DNA of 34,834 nucleotides from SLRI01 sp964460465 (GCA_964460465.1 CAYWSB010000047.1:1-34834), one strand, 5' to 3'; positions 6,872 to 15,896 are shown, numbered from the stretch's first letter. Notes: a model not told the origin generated them from the sequence alone. Numbers and translations are program-made.

Positions 6872-7906
6872 ATGAAAGCATGGATCACCACGGCAGCCAG
6901 CACCGCCATCCTGGCGCTGACCGTCGGCAGCGCCGCCGCCCAGGAGAACTGGCGCGTCCAGACCTCGATGACCGCCGGCGAGAGCTACTACGTCAACATC
7001 GAGCAGCACTGGCTGCCCAAGCTCGAGGCCATGACCCAGGGCCGGCTCACCATCGAGCTCGCCCCGGTCGGGTCGGTCGTCCCCTACAACGAGACCATGG
7101 ACGCCATCGGCATGGGCATCCTCCAGGGTGACCTGACCTCGACCTCCTACTTCACCGGCCGCAACAAGGCCTTCTCGGTCATGGGCGACCTCATCGCCGG
7201 CTACGACCGGCCCGAGGAGATCGCGCTGTTCTGCTACCACGGCGGCGGCCGCGAGATGATGCAGGAGCTGTTCGACGAGTTCACCAGCGGCCAGGTCAAG
7301 GTCATCGGCTGCGGCACGCCCGCCCGCGAGGCGTTCGTCTCGGCGGTGCCGATCCGTGGCGTCGCCGACCTCGAGGGCAAGAAGATCCGCTCGCCCGAGG
7401 GCCTCGCCGCCGAGGTGTTCAGCCGCGCCGGTGCGGCCCCCGTCGGCCTGCCCGCCGCCGAGACCTACACCAGCGTCGACAAGGGCGTGGTCGACGCCGC
7501 CGACTTCAGCTCCTACACCATGAACGACAGCGTGGGCTTCCAGCAGATTGCGAAGTACCCGATCTATCCCGGCATCCACTCCATGCCGGTCATCCAGTTC
7601 ACGGTGAACAAGGCCGCCTACGACGCGCTGAGCGAGGACCTGCAGGTCATCCTCGACGTCTGGTACCAGGCGATGATGCACGATCTGCGCCTCAGGAACG
7701 ACATCAGCGACCAGCAGCTCGTCGCCCGCGACCGCGCCGACCCCAACATCGAGGTCATCGACTGGCCGCAGGAGGAGCGCGACGCCTTCCGCGCCCTCGC
7801 CCGCGACGCCTGGGCCGAGTACGTCGCCGGCGATCCGCTCGCCGAGAAGGCGCTCCAGGCGAACATCGACTTCATGAAGCGCGTCGGCCTGCTCGCCGCC
7901 GACTGA
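6872..7906 (+). CDS. dctP: TRAP transporter solute-binding protein (DctP family)
   Basis: This is a 344-aa periplasmic binding protein. The signal peptide covers about residues 1-23, ending AAA before QENW. The DctP fold is recognisable from GRLTIELAPVGSVVPYNETM, GVADLEGKKIRSPEGLAAEV, VDAADFSSYTM and the helix-rich end. It would capture an organic or sugar acid and hand it to the QM membrane proteins encoded downstream. AGGGAG precedes the ATG. It is the first gene of the TRAP operon, behind predicted operator C. A perfect 12-bp stem-loop follows the stop codon, as is usual where binding protein must be made in excess of the membrane parts. The gene symbol is used in the family sense; C4-dicarboxylate specificity is not implied. 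Confidence 0.9.
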   Translation: MKAWITTAASTAILALTVGSAAAQENWRVQTSMTAGESYYVNIEQHWLPKLEAMTQGRLTIELAPVGSVVPYNETMDAIGMGILQGDLTSTSYFTGRNKAFSVMGDLIAGYDRPEEIALFCYHGGGREMMQELFDEFTSGQVKVIGCGTPAREAFVSAVPIRGVADLEGKKIRSPEGLAAEVFSRAGAAPVGLPAAETYTSVDKGVVDAADFSSYTMNDSVGFQQIAKYPIYPGIHSMPVIQFTVNKAAYDALSEDLQVILDVWYQAMMHDLRLRNDISDQQLVARDRADPNIEVIDWPQEERDAFRALARDAWAEYVAGDPLAEKALQANIDFMKRVGLLAAD

Positions 7907-7920
7907 CCGAGCCAAAGGTT

Positions 7921-7955
7921 GAGCGCGGCCGGGGCAAGCTGCTCCGGCCGCGCTC
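7921..7955 (+). other. Stem-loop after TRAP binding-protein gene
   Basis: GAGCGCGGCCGG (7921-7932) pairs perfectly with CCGGCCGCGCTC (7944-7955) around an 11-nt loop. It begins 14 bp after the dctP stop and lacks a T-tract, so it probably stabilises the dctP message and partly blocks read-through to dctQ. Confidence 0.6.
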
Positions 7956-8013
7956 GTCATCACGCCGACAGAGCGCCGCTGGTCGGCGACGCCCGCGCCG
8001 GGGAGGGCCACCC

Positions 8014-8529
8014 TTGCAGGTCATCGAGAGCTTCAACATCTGGCTCGGCCGACAGGTCGCCTGGGTCTATCTCCTCGCCATGCTGGTCACCTTCTACGAG
8101 GTGCTCGCCCGCTACATCTGGAACGCGCCGACCACCTGGGCCTTCGAGATCACGATCTTCCTTTGCGCCACGGGCTACCTGCTCTCGGGCCCGAGCGTCA
8201 CCGCCCGCGACCAGCACATCGCGATCACCAGCATCGTCGAGGTCGTCGGGCCCCGCCTGCGCTGGTGGATGCGGCTGCTGGCGCTCCTCGTCGGCCTCTT
8301 CTCGATCACCTGCCTGGCTTATGCCGCCTGGTTCTCGGGCATTCACGCGATCCGCATCTGGGAACGCACCGGCACGGCCTACAACGCACCGACCCCGGCC
8401 CTGATCAAGCCGATGATCGCGATCGCCAGCATCCTCGTCGGCCTGCAGCTCCTGGTCCAGATCGTCCGCCATTTCCGCACCGACGAGCCCGCGCCCCTGC
8501 CCAGCCCCACGGTTCCCCCGACCACCTAG
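8014..8529 (+). CDS. dctQ: TRAP transporter small permease (DctQ family)
   Basis: This is a 171-aa membrane protein with four hydrophobic segments (about 17-35, 45-62, 86-108 and 132-152) and the DctQ hallmarks of FYEVLARYIWNAPTTWAFEI and ARDQHIAI. It joins the large permease in the inner membrane. The start is TTG at 8014, behind a strong GGGGAGG; no in-frame ATG fits the usual N-terminus. A gap of 107 bp containing a stem-loop separates it from dctP. Confidence 0.88.
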   Translation: MQVIESFNIWLGRQVAWVYLLAMLVTFYEVLARYIWNAPTTWAFEITIFLCATGYLLSGPSVTARDQHIAITSIVEVVGPRLRWWMRLLALLVGLFSITCLAYAAWFSGIHAIRIWERTGTAYNAPTPALIKPMIAIASILVGLQLLVQIVRHFRTDEPAPLPSPTVPPTT

Positions 8530-8592
8530 CGCGCCGACCACTCGACCTCCCCGACCATCATCCCCCGACCTCCTGATCGACGGATTCCGGCT

Positions 8593-9909
8593 TTGGGCAT
8601 CGAGACCGCAACCATCCTCATCGTCGCCATCATGATCGGCCTGATGCTGCTCGGCGTGCCGCTCGCCTGGACGACAATGGCCCTGGCCGTCGGCTGCACG
8701 CTGCTCTGGTTCGGCCCGATGGGCCTGCCGCTGGTGGCGTCCCGGGTCTACGGCTTCGTCAACGAATACGTTCTTGTGGCGGTCCCGCTCTTCGTCTTCA
8801 TGGCCTGTGTGCTCGAACGATCCGGCGTCGCCAGGGATCTGTTCGATGCCATGCGCCTCTTCGCCGGCCGGCTGCCCGGCGGCGTCGCCGTCCAGACCAC
8901 GCTGGTGGCCGTCGTCATGGCCGCCATGACCGGCATCATCGGCGGCGAGATTGTGCTCCTCGGCCTCATCGCCCTGCCGCAGATGCTCCGGCTCGGCTAC
9001 GACCAGAAGCTCGCCATCGGCACGATCTGCGCCGGCGGCTCCTTGGGCACCATGATCCCGCCCTCGATCGTGCTGATCGTCTATGGCCTCACCGCCGGCG
9101 TCTCGATCGGCGACCTCTTTCTCGGCGGCGTCTTCCCGGGCCTCCTGCTCGCCTCCTTCTACATCACCTACATCATCGTCCGCTGCACCTTGAACCCGGC
9201 CCTGGCGCCGCGGCTGGCCGAGGACGACCTGGCCATGCCGCTGGCCCAGAAGCTCAAGCTGCTGAAAGGCCTGATCCTGCCGATCCTGATCATCATCTGG
9301 GTCCTGGGCTCGATCTATGGCGGCATCGCCAGCGTCACCGAGGCGGCCGGCGTCGGCGCCGTGGCCGCCCTCCTGGCCGCTGCCGTGCGCGGCGAGTTCA
9401 CCTTCGATCTCGTCCTCGACTCGCTCCGGCGGACGATGAACACGGTCGGTGTCATCATCTGGCTGACGCTCGGCGCCAACGCCTTCATCGGCATCTACAA
9501 CATCATGGGCGGCACCCGCTACCTCTCGAACGCGATCGCCGGCCTGCCGCTCGAGCCCTGGCAGATCATCCTCGTGATGATGCTGATCCTCTTCGTCCTC
9601 GGCATGGTCCTCGACTGGATCGGCATCACGCTGCTCACCATGCCGATCTTCGTGCCGGTCGTCGTCAATCTCGGCTACGACCCGGTCTGGTTCGGCATCC
9701 TCTTCTGCATGAACATGCAGTGCAGCTTCCTCACCCCGCCCTTCGGACCGGCCGCGTTCTACCTCAAATCGGTGGCCCCGCCCGAGATCTCGCTGCAGAC
9801 CATCTTCGGCGCGCTCCTGCCGTTCATCGCCATGCAGCTCGTCGCACTCGGCTTCCTCCTCGCCTTCCCGCAGCTCGCCCTCTGGCTGCCCTCGATCGCG
9901 CGCGGCTGA
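8593..9909 (+). CDS. dctM: TRAP transporter large permease (DctM family)
   Basis: This 438-aa protein has about 12 hydrophobic segments and typical DctM stretches (VPLFVFMACVLERSGVARDL, GSLGTMIPPSIVLIVYGL, GIITE-like SVTEAAGVGAVAALL, and TPPFGPAAFYLKSV near the end). It forms the sodium-coupled translocation channel with DctQ. The start is probably TTG at 8593; no clear ribosome binding site is seen, so expression may rely on coupling to dctQ, which ends 63 bp upstream. The first possible ATG start would remove half of the first membrane helix. Confidence 0.9.
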   Translation: MGIETATILIVAIMIGLMLLGVPLAWTTMALAVGCTLLWFGPMGLPLVASRVYGFVNEYVLVAVPLFVFMACVLERSGVARDLFDAMRLFAGRLPGGVAVQTTLVAVVMAAMTGIIGGEIVLLGLIALPQMLRLGYDQKLAIGTICAGGSLGTMIPPSIVLIVYGLTAGVSIGDLFLGGVFPGLLLASFYITYIIVRCTLNPALAPRLAEDDLAMPLAQKLKLLKGLILPILIIIWVLGSIYGGIASVTEAAGVGAVAALLAAAVRGEFTFDLVLDSLRRTMNTVGVIIWLTLGANAFIGIYNIMGGTRYLSNAIAGLPLEPWQIILVMMLILFVLGMVLDWIGITLLTMPIFVPVVVNLGYDPVWFGILFCMNMQCSFLTPPFGPAAFYLKSVAPPEISLQTIFGALLPFIAMQLVALGFLLAFPQLALWLPSIARG

Positions 9910-9938
9910 GGGTGCCCGGGGCAAAAGCACCGGCGACC

Positions 9939-10790
9939 ATGATCACCGACTGCCACATCAACATCTGGAACGACGCCGACGTCCTGCCCCACTATCGCAC
10001 CCAGCTCGCCCGCGTGCGCGAGAAGGACATCCCCGTGCGCTCCGACACCGCGGCCATCATCGACGCGATCGAGCCGATCGACCGGGCGATCATCTTCGCC
10101 GTCAACTACCCCGAGGCGATCGGCGTCGCCAGCAGCGACGCCACCACGGCCGCCGCCGTCCGCGCGCATCCGGACAAGCTCACCGGCTTCGCCTATGTCG
10201 ATCCCAGGCGCCCGGACGCCCTCGAGCGGCTGCGGCACGCGCACCGGGAGCTCGGCCTGAAGGGCGTGAAGTACGGGCCGATCTACAACGGCGTGCCGCT
10301 CGACGACCCGCGGCTCGACCCGATCTACGCCTACTGCGTGGCCAACGACCTGCCGCTCACCATGCACATGGGCACCACCTACACCCGGGTGTTCGCCGCC
10401 GAGCTCGGCCACCCGCTCACCGTCGAGGGCGTGGCGCTGCGCTACCCCGACCTCAAGCTGGTGATGGCCCACATGGGCCATCCCTGGTTCGAGGACTGCA
10501 TCGCCGTCGTGCGCAAGCAGCCCAACGTCTATGCCGAGATCTCGGCCATCTACTACCGCCGCTGGCAGTTCTACAACGTCATGCTGGCGATCGAGGAATA
10601 CCAGGTCAGCGACAAGATCTTCTTCGGCAGCGATTTCCCCTTCTCCACCCCCGCCGAGGCGATCACCCTGACCCGCGCCGTCCGCGACCTCGGCGGCGCG
10701 GCCGGCCTGCCCGGGGTCAGCGAGGAGACGGTGGAGCGAATCATCCAAAGCGATCCCTTCGCCCACTGGTGGCACCAGAACCCTCTCTGA
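9939..10790 (+). CDS. Amidohydrolase family 2 (ACMSD/lactonase-like)
   Basis: This is a 283-aa TIM-barrel metal hydrolase. It shows DCH at residues 4-6 (TDCHINIW) in the place of the usual DxH, later histidines in MHMGTTYT and MAHMGHPW, and the FGSDFPF motif that carries the last metal ligand. Members of this group act as lactonases on sugar-acid lactones or as decarboxylases such as ACMSD. As the last gene of the TRAP operon, hydrolysis of an incoming lactone, or of a lactone made by one of the enolase-superfamily enzymes, is plausible. The ATG at 9939 follows dctM by 29 bp; the ribosome binding site is weak. Confidence 0.82.
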   Translation: MITDCHINIWNDADVLPHYRTQLARVREKDIPVRSDTAAIIDAIEPIDRAIIFAVNYPEAIGVASSDATTAAAVRAHPDKLTGFAYVDPRRPDALERLRHAHRELGLKGVKYGPIYNGVPLDDPRLDPIYAYCVANDLPLTMHMGTTYTRVFAAELGHPLTVEGVALRYPDLKLVMAHMGHPWFEDCIAVVRKQPNVYAEISAIYYRRWQFYNVMLAIEEYQVSDKIFFGSDFPFSTPAEAITLTRAVRDLGGAAGLPGVSEETVERIIQSDPFAHWWHQNPL

Positions 10791-10804
10791 TGAAACCCGC
10801 GCCG

Positions 10805-10824
10805 GCGGCCGGGTCCGCGGCCGC
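10805..10824. terminator. Possible hairpin between convergent genes
   Basis: GCGGCC (10805-10810) pairs with GGCCGC (10819-10824) in the 33-bp gap between the amidohydrolase and transketolase stops. It is short and lacks a T-tract; a two-way terminator is only a suggestion. Confidence 0.25.
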
Positions 10825-12827
10825 TACCGGGCGGCGAGCTTCTCCCTCGCCACCGCGACGATCCGCTCGGCCGTGATGCCGAACCGCTCGAACAGGACCG
10901 GCGCCGGGGCCGAGGCGCCGAAGCCGCTCATGCCGATGAAGACGCCGTCCCGCCCGATATGGCGGTCCCAGCCCTGCCGCACCGCGGCCTCGACCGCGAT
11001 CGTCACCGGGGTCTCGCCGAGGACGCGCGCCCGGTGGACCTCGTCGGCCGCCTCGAACAGCTCGAGACAGGGCATCGAGACCACGCGCGTGCCGACACCG
11101 TCGCGCTCCAGCCGCTCGCGCGCCTGCACGGCGAGGCCGACCTCGGCCCCGGTGGCGAGGATCGTGACCTTGGGCTCGCCCTCCGCCTCGGCCAGCACGT
11201 AGGCACCGCGGGCCGAGCGGTTCTCGGCCGCGGCATCGCGACGGACCAGCGGCACCGGCTGGCGGCTGAGCGCGATGATCGAGGGGCCGGTCTCGTGGCG
11301 GAGCGCCAGCTCCCAGCATTCGGCCACCTCGACGGCGTCGGCCGGGCGGAACAGCCGGAGATTCGGCACGGCGCGCAGCGCCGCCAGATGCTCGACCGGC
11401 TGGTGGGTCGGCCCGTCCTCGCCGAGCCCGATCGAATCGTGGGTCATGACGTGGATCACCCGCTGGCGCATCAGGGCGGCGAGGCGGATCGCCGGCCGGC
11501 TGTAGTCGGTGAACGCCATGAAGGTGCCGGCGAACGGGATCAGGCCCTTGTGCAGCGCCATGCCGTTCATGATCGCCGCCATGCCGTGCTCGCGGGCGCC
11601 GTAGTGGAGGTAGCCGCCGGCATAGTCCCCGGCAGCGATCGCCCGGCGCTCGGCCGTCTGCGTGTTGTTGGCCGGCGTCAGGTCGCCCGAGCCGCCGATC
11701 AGCGCCGGGATCGCCGGCACCAGCCGCTCGAGCACATGCCCCGAGGCGAAGCGGGTGGCCTCGACCCGGTCCTGGGCGACCAGCCAGCGCTTGGCCTCGG
11801 CCACGCACTCGGGCAGACCGTCCGGCAGCCCGCCCGCAAGTGCCGCCTCGAAGGCCGCTCGCCGCCGGGGCTCAGCCGCCGCCAACCGCTCTTCCCAGGC
11901 GGCACGGGCGCGCCGTCCCACGGCGCCGAATCCCTCCCACGCCGCCTTGATGGCATGGGGAATCGCGAATGGCGGATGGGGCCAGTCCATCGACGCTTTG
12001 GCGCCGGCGACCTCCTCGTCGCCCAGCACCCCGGCATGCGCCGAAGCCTTGCCGGCCTTGGTCGGCAGGAACCGGCCGATCACGGTCTTCGCCCGGATCA
12101 GCGTCGGACGGTCGGCCTGCCGGGCCCGCAGCAGTGCTGCGGTCACCGCCTCGACATCGTGGCCGTCAATCAGCTCCACCCGCCAGCCATAGGCCTCGAA
12201 GCGCTTGGTCGCGTCGTCGCTCAGCGCCAGACCGGCCGGGCCGTCGATGGTGATGTCGTTGTCGTCGTAGAGGACGATCAGCCTGGCCAAGCCGAGATGG
12301 CCGGCGAGCGAGCAGGCCTCGTGGCTCACCCCCTCCATCAGGTCGCCGTCGCTGGCCAGCACGTAGGTGTGGTGGTCGACCAGGTCGGCGCCGAAGCGCG
12401 TGGCCAGAATCCGCTCGGCCAGGGCCATGCCGACGGCCGTCGCGAGCCCCTGGCCGAGCGGCCCCGTGGTCGTCTCGATGCCGTGCGCCGGCTCGACCTC
12501 GGGATGGCCGGCCGCGAGCGAGCCCCACTGCCGGAAGCTCCTCAGCGTCTCGATGCCGAAGCCCGGATAGCCCGTGAGATGCAGCACCGCGTAGAGCAGC
12601 ATCGAGCCGTGCCCGGCCGAGAGCACGAAACGGTCGCGATCCGGCCACTCGGGTGCGCCGGGATCGAAGACGAGGCTGGTGCCGAACAGGGCCACCGCCG
12701 CATCGGCCATCCCCAGCGGCAGCCCGGCGTGACCCGACTGCGCCCGCTCGATCGCATCCATGGTGAGCGCCCGGATCGCGTTGGCGAGCGGCTGCGGCGC
12801 AGGGTCCGCGGGCAGGCTGCGGGACAT
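10824..12827 (-). CDS. tkt: Transketolase
   Basis: This 667-aa protein matches full-length transketolase. The N-terminal thiamine-diphosphate domain has the substrate-contact segment SGHAGLPLGMADAA, LSAGHGSMLLYA and the cofactor motif SDGDLMEG...LYDDN (SDGD where GDGC is usual). The pyrimidine domain has ARDHGMA-like GAREHGMAAIMNG and THDSIGLGEDGPTHQPVEHL, followed by the C-terminal domain. The enzyme moves two-carbon units between sugar phosphates. The ATG at 12825-12827 (MSRSLPADPAPQPL) has GGAG upstream. It is the last gene of the sugar ABC operon, 47 bp after the ATPase gene, and so probably an accessory, substrate-linked copy; the genome may hold another. Confidence 0.93.
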   Translation of the reverse strand: MSRSLPADPAPQPLANAIRALTMDAIERAQSGHAGLPLGMADAAVALFGTSLVFDPGAPEWPDRDRFVLSAGHGSMLLYAVLHLTGYPGFGIETLRSFRQWGSLAAGHPEVEPAHGIETTTGPLGQGLATAVGMALAERILATRFGADLVDHHTYVLASDGDLMEGVSHEACSLAGHLGLARLIVLYDDNDITIDGPAGLALSDDATKRFEAYGWRVELIDGHDVEAVTAALLRARQADRPTLIRAKTVIGRFLPTKAGKASAHAGVLGDEEVAGAKASMDWPHPPFAIPHAIKAAWEGFGAVGRRARAAWEERLAAAEPRRRAAFEAALAGGLPDGLPECVAEAKRWLVAQDRVEATRFASGHVLERLVPAIPALIGGSGDLTPANNTQTAERRAIAAGDYAGGYLHYGAREHGMAAIMNGMALHKGLIPFAGTFMAFTDYSRPAIRLAALMRQRVIHVMTHDSIGLGEDGPTHQPVEHLAALRAVPNLRLFRPADAVEVAECWELALRHETGPSIIALSRQPVPLVRRDAAAENRSARGAYVLAEAEGEPKVTILATGAEVGLAVQARERLERDGVGTRVVSMPCLELFEAADEVHRARVLGETPVTIAVEAAVRQGWDRHIGRDGVFIGMSGFGASAPAPVLFERFGITAERIVAVAREKLAAR

Positions 12828-12874
12828 GTCGGTCTCCGGAAGGCGGGTGAGCAGGGGCGCCGGCGGCGGCGCCG

Positions 12875-13960
12875 TCAGAGGCGGCGGCCGGTCGCCTTGT
12901 CGAACAGGTGGACGCGATCCGGCGCGATCAGGATGCCGGCCCGATCGCCGGGCCTCGCCCCGACCCGCTCGACCGAGAGGATGCGCAGGCTGAGGCCGTC
13001 GAGATCGGCGTGGAGATGGGTCTCCCAGCCGGCCGGCTCGACCAGGGTGAGGGTCACGGGCTCGCCGGCCTCCGCACTGGCCAGGCTCACATGCTCGGGC
13101 CGGATGCCGTAGACGACGCTCTGGCCCGGCTGCGCCCGGCTGTCCGCCGGCAGCGGCAGCAGCACCCCCTCGGACACCTCCACCGCCCGCGGCATGTCCT
13201 GCCAATCGGTGGCGACGACCTTGCCGTCGAGCAGGTTCATCGCCGGCGAGCCGAGGAAATCGGCGACGAAGAGGTTCTCCGGCCGGTCGTAGATCTCGAG
13301 CGGGGCGCCGACCTGCTCGATCCGCCCGTCATGCATGACCACGACGGTGTCGGCCATGGTCATGGCCTCGATCTGGTCGTGGGTGACGTAGATGGTCGTG
13401 GTGGCGAGCCGCTGGTGCAGCGCCTTGATCTCGGCCCGCATCTCGACCCTGAGCTTGGCGTCGAGATTGGAGAGCGGCTCGTCGAACAGGAACACCGCGG
13501 GCTCGCGCACCAGGGCCCGGCCCATCGCCACACGCTGCCGCTGGCCGCCGGAGAGCTGCGCCGGCAGCCGCTCGAGCAACGGCGAGAGCTTGAGGATGCC
13601 GGCGGCGCCCCTGATCGCGTCCGCGATCCGCTCCATGGGCGTCTTCCGCATCTTCAGGCTGAAGGCGAGGTTCTCGTTGACCGACATGTGCGGGTAGAGG
13701 GCGTAGGACTGGAACACCATGGCGATGCCGCGATTGCTCGCATGCACGCGGTTCACGACCTGCCCCGCGATCCTGATGTCGCCGTCGGTGATGCCCTCGA
13801 GCCCCGCGGTCATCCGGAGCAGGGTGGACTTGCCGCAGCCCGAAGGCCCGACGAGGACGACGAACGACCCCTCGTCGATCTTGAGGTCGATGCCGTGGAG
13901 GACCGGGGTCGAGCCGAAGCGCTTCTTCAACCCGACATATTCGACGTATGCTTCAGCCAT
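12875..13960 (-). CDS. Sugar ABC transporter ATP-binding protein (UgpC/MsmK type)
   Basis: This is a 361-aa CUT1-family ATPase. Walker A is GPSGCGKST (about 38-46), the Q-loop lies in MVFQSYALYPHMSV, the signature is LSGGQRQRVAMGRALV, Walker B is VFLFDEPLSNLDAKLR, and the switch His is in YVTHDQIEAM. The C-terminal OB-like regulatory domain (TOBE, about 235-355) includes YGIRPEHVSL. It energises the permeases encoded by the two genes before it in the operon (12 bp upstream). Because such ATPases often serve several CUT1 systems, it may also drive the ATPase-less system at 24619-27671. Confidence 0.93.
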   Translation of the reverse strand: MAEAYVEYVGLKKRFGSTPVLHGIDLKIDEGSFVVLVGPSGCGKSTLLRMTAGLEGITDGDIRIAGQVVNRVHASNRGIAMVFQSYALYPHMSVNENLAFSLKMRKTPMERIADAIRGAAGILKLSPLLERLPAQLSGGQRQRVAMGRALVREPAVFLFDEPLSNLDAKLRVEMRAEIKALHQRLATTTIYVTHDQIEAMTMADTVVVMHDGRIEQVGAPLEIYDRPENLFVADFLGSPAMNLLDGKVVATDWQDMPRAVEVSEGVLLPLPADSRAQPGQSVVYGIRPEHVSLASAEAGEPVTLTLVEPAGWETHLHADLDGLSLRILSVERVGARPGDRAGILIAPDRVHLFDKATGRRL

Positions 13961-13972
13961 GTCCCTGTCTCG

Positions 13973-14878
13973 CTACTTGACGGCACCCGACACGATGCTC
14001 TCGACCACCCGCCGCTCCAGGAGCAGGTAGACCACGAGCAGCGGCAGGACGGTGAGGATCGTGAAGGCGTTGTAGATGGCGTAGTCCTGCACCCCCATGG
14101 AATCCTTCAGCATGTAGAGGGCATAGGGCAGCGTGCGCATGCCGGTCTCGGTGACCAGCGCCAGCACGAAGGCGAACTCGTTCCAGCCCTCGCGGATGCA
14201 GAGCACCGCCGCCGTCACCACCCCCGGCCAGGCGATCGGCAGGATGACGTAGCGCAGCCGGTTCCACATGTTGGCCCCGTCGATCGTCGCCGACTCCTCG
14301 ATCTCCTTGGGCACCGCCTTGAAGAAGCCCACCAGGATCCAGGTCGCGAGCGGCACCGCACTCGCGATGTAGGTGATGAACAGCACCCAGTAGGTGTTGA
14401 TGAGACCCAGATCGGTCATCAGGTCGTTCAACGGCACGATCAGGCTGACCCGCGGGATGATCCGCGGGATCAGGTACATCAAGAGGAGGACGTGGCGGAA
14501 CGGGAAGAGATACTTGGCGAAGGCGTAGGCGGCGAGGATGCTGATGACGAGCGGCACGATGGTGGCCACCAGCGTCACCAGGATCGAGTTGAACATCCAC
14601 CGGCCGAAGCCGTCCATGCCCAGGACGATCCAGTAGGCCCGGAGCGACGGGTCGCGCGGCAGGAAGGTGGTCGATTCGTAGATCTCGAGCGGGTCCTTGA
14701 GCGAGGCCAGGACGGCCCAGACCAGCGGCACCATGGTCCAGATGACCAGGAAGGCCAGCGGAATGCCGATCAGGATGACCCGGCCGAAGCGGCGCAGCAG
14801 CTCGTCCAGGAGCGAGGGCGGCCGGCCGATGGCCGAGACCTCCCGGCGGCCCGCGCCGGACGCCGTGACGGTCGCCAT
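13973..14878 (-). CDS. Sugar ABC transporter permease (MalG/UgpE type)
   Basis: This is a 301-aa inner-membrane protein with six predicted helices. The EAA coupling loop reads KEIEESATIDGANMWNRLRY (about 200-219) and contacts the ATPase. The ATG at 14876-14878 begins about 35 non-membrane residues before the first helix (VILIGIPLAFLVIW). It starts 2 bp after the stop of the partner permease, indicating coupled translation. Confidence 0.9.
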   Translation of the reverse strand: MATVTASGAGRREVSAIGRPPSLLDELLRRFGRVILIGIPLAFLVIWTMVPLVWAVLASLKDPLEIYESTTFLPRDPSLRAYWIVLGMDGFGRWMFNSILVTLVATIVPLVISILAAYAFAKYLFPFRHVLLLMYLIPRIIPRVSLIVPLNDLMTDLGLINTYWVLFITYIASAVPLATWILVGFFKAVPKEIEESATIDGANMWNRLRYVILPIAWPGVVTAAVLCIREGWNEFAFVLALVTETGMRTLPYALYMLKDSMGVQDYAIYNAFTILTVLPLLVVYLLLERRVVESIVSGAVK

Positions 14879-14880
14879 GG

Positions 14881-15816
14881 TCAGACCTCCCGACCTTGGC
14901 GACGATCCGCCAGGATGAAGTAGTAGATGTAGACGAGGCTCAACACCGTGTTGAAGGTCAGCAGCACCACCATCAGCACCGCCCCCTGGCCGAAATCGAG
15001 CTGCAGGAAGGCCAGCTGGTACATGTACATCGAGACCACCTCGGTCGCCCGCTGCGGCCCGCCGCCGGTGAGCGCCAGGATGATGTCGAAGGTGCTGAAG
15101 CTGATGTACGAGACCCAGATCAGGCTCACGCCCATCATCGGCTTGATCATCGGCACGGTGATCCTGAAGAAGGTCTGCACCGGGCCCGCCCCGTCGATGG
15201 TGGCGGCGTCGTAGATGTCCTTGTCGACGGTCTGCAGCCCGCCGAGCAGGATCAGGGTCGCGAACGGCACCATGAACCAGCAATTGGCCAGGACCGAGAC
15301 GAGGAAGGCGAGGTTGGGATCCCCGAGCCAGGACGGCTGCCCGAGGCCCAGCGCCGAAAGGATCTGGTTCACGAAGCCGCCCGACGTCGTGAAGACGAAG
15401 CGGAACATGACAGCCGCGGCGATGCCCGAGACGAAGTAGGGGATCAGGCTCATGCCGCGGAACAGCCGCCTGCCGAAGCCGACGCGATAAAGCGTGAGCG
15501 CGAACACCATGGACATCGCCATGCCGAGCACGATGCTCATGATCACGAAGACGAGCGTGCGCCAGAGGGCGGCCTGGAAGCGCGGGTCGGCAAAGACGTC
15601 GAGGTAGTTCTGCAGGCCGACATAGGTCTTCATCAGGAACATGTCGGTCTCGTGCAGCGACAGCCAGAAGCCGCCGGCCACCGCATAGCCGAGCACGCCG
15701 AGCACGAACAGGAGCCCCGGCACCACCAGCAGATAGGGCACCGTGAACATGCCCGCGTCGGACAGGCGCTCGCGAAGCGTGGCCGGCGTCGAGCCGCGGG
15801 CCATTGAGACGCTCAT
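14881..15816 (-). CDS. Sugar ABC transporter permease (MalF/UgpA type)
   Basis: This is a 311-aa protein with six membrane helices. The first is VPYLLVVPGLLFVLGVLGYA, and the EAA-type loop reads KDIYDAATIDGAGPVQTFFR. The start is taken at ATG 15814-15816 (MSVSMARGS) with GGAG upstream; an ATG four codons later is an alternative. It lies 80 bp after the binding-protein gene, and a perfect hairpin fills that gap. Confidence 0.9.
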   Translation of the reverse strand: MSVSMARGSTPATLRERLSDAGMFTVPYLLVVPGLLFVLGVLGYAVAGGFWLSLHETDMFLMKTYVGLQNYLDVFADPRFQAALWRTLVFVIMSIVLGMAMSMVFALTLYRVGFGRRLFRGMSLIPYFVSGIAAAVMFRFVFTTSGGFVNQILSALGLGQPSWLGDPNLAFLVSVLANCWFMVPFATLILLGGLQTVDKDIYDAATIDGAGPVQTFFRITVPMIKPMMGVSLIWVSYISFSTFDIILALTGGGPQRATEVVSMYMYQLAFLQLDFGQGAVLMVVLLTFNTVLSLVYIYYFILADRRQGREV

Positions 15817-15863
15817 GACGGTGTCAGCTCCATTTGCCGCCCACTCACCGTAGTGCCGCGGAC

Positions 15864-15889
15864 GGGCGCGGGGCCGCAGCCCCGCGCCC
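15864..15889 (-). other. Stem-loop after sugar-binding-protein gene
   Basis: GGGCGCGGGGC (15864-15874) and GCCCCGCGCCC (15879-15889) form a perfect 11-bp stem with a 4-nt loop, 7 bp after the binding-protein stop codon. No T-run is present. It matches in position the stem-loop after dctP. Confidence 0.65.
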
Positions 15890-15896
15890 AACTCGC

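Noticed and set aside
5507..9930. Long minus-strand frames over the LacI and TRAP genes (5507-8011 and 7960-9930)
   Set aside because: These are shadows of the plus-strand genes, whose products have clear family motifs.
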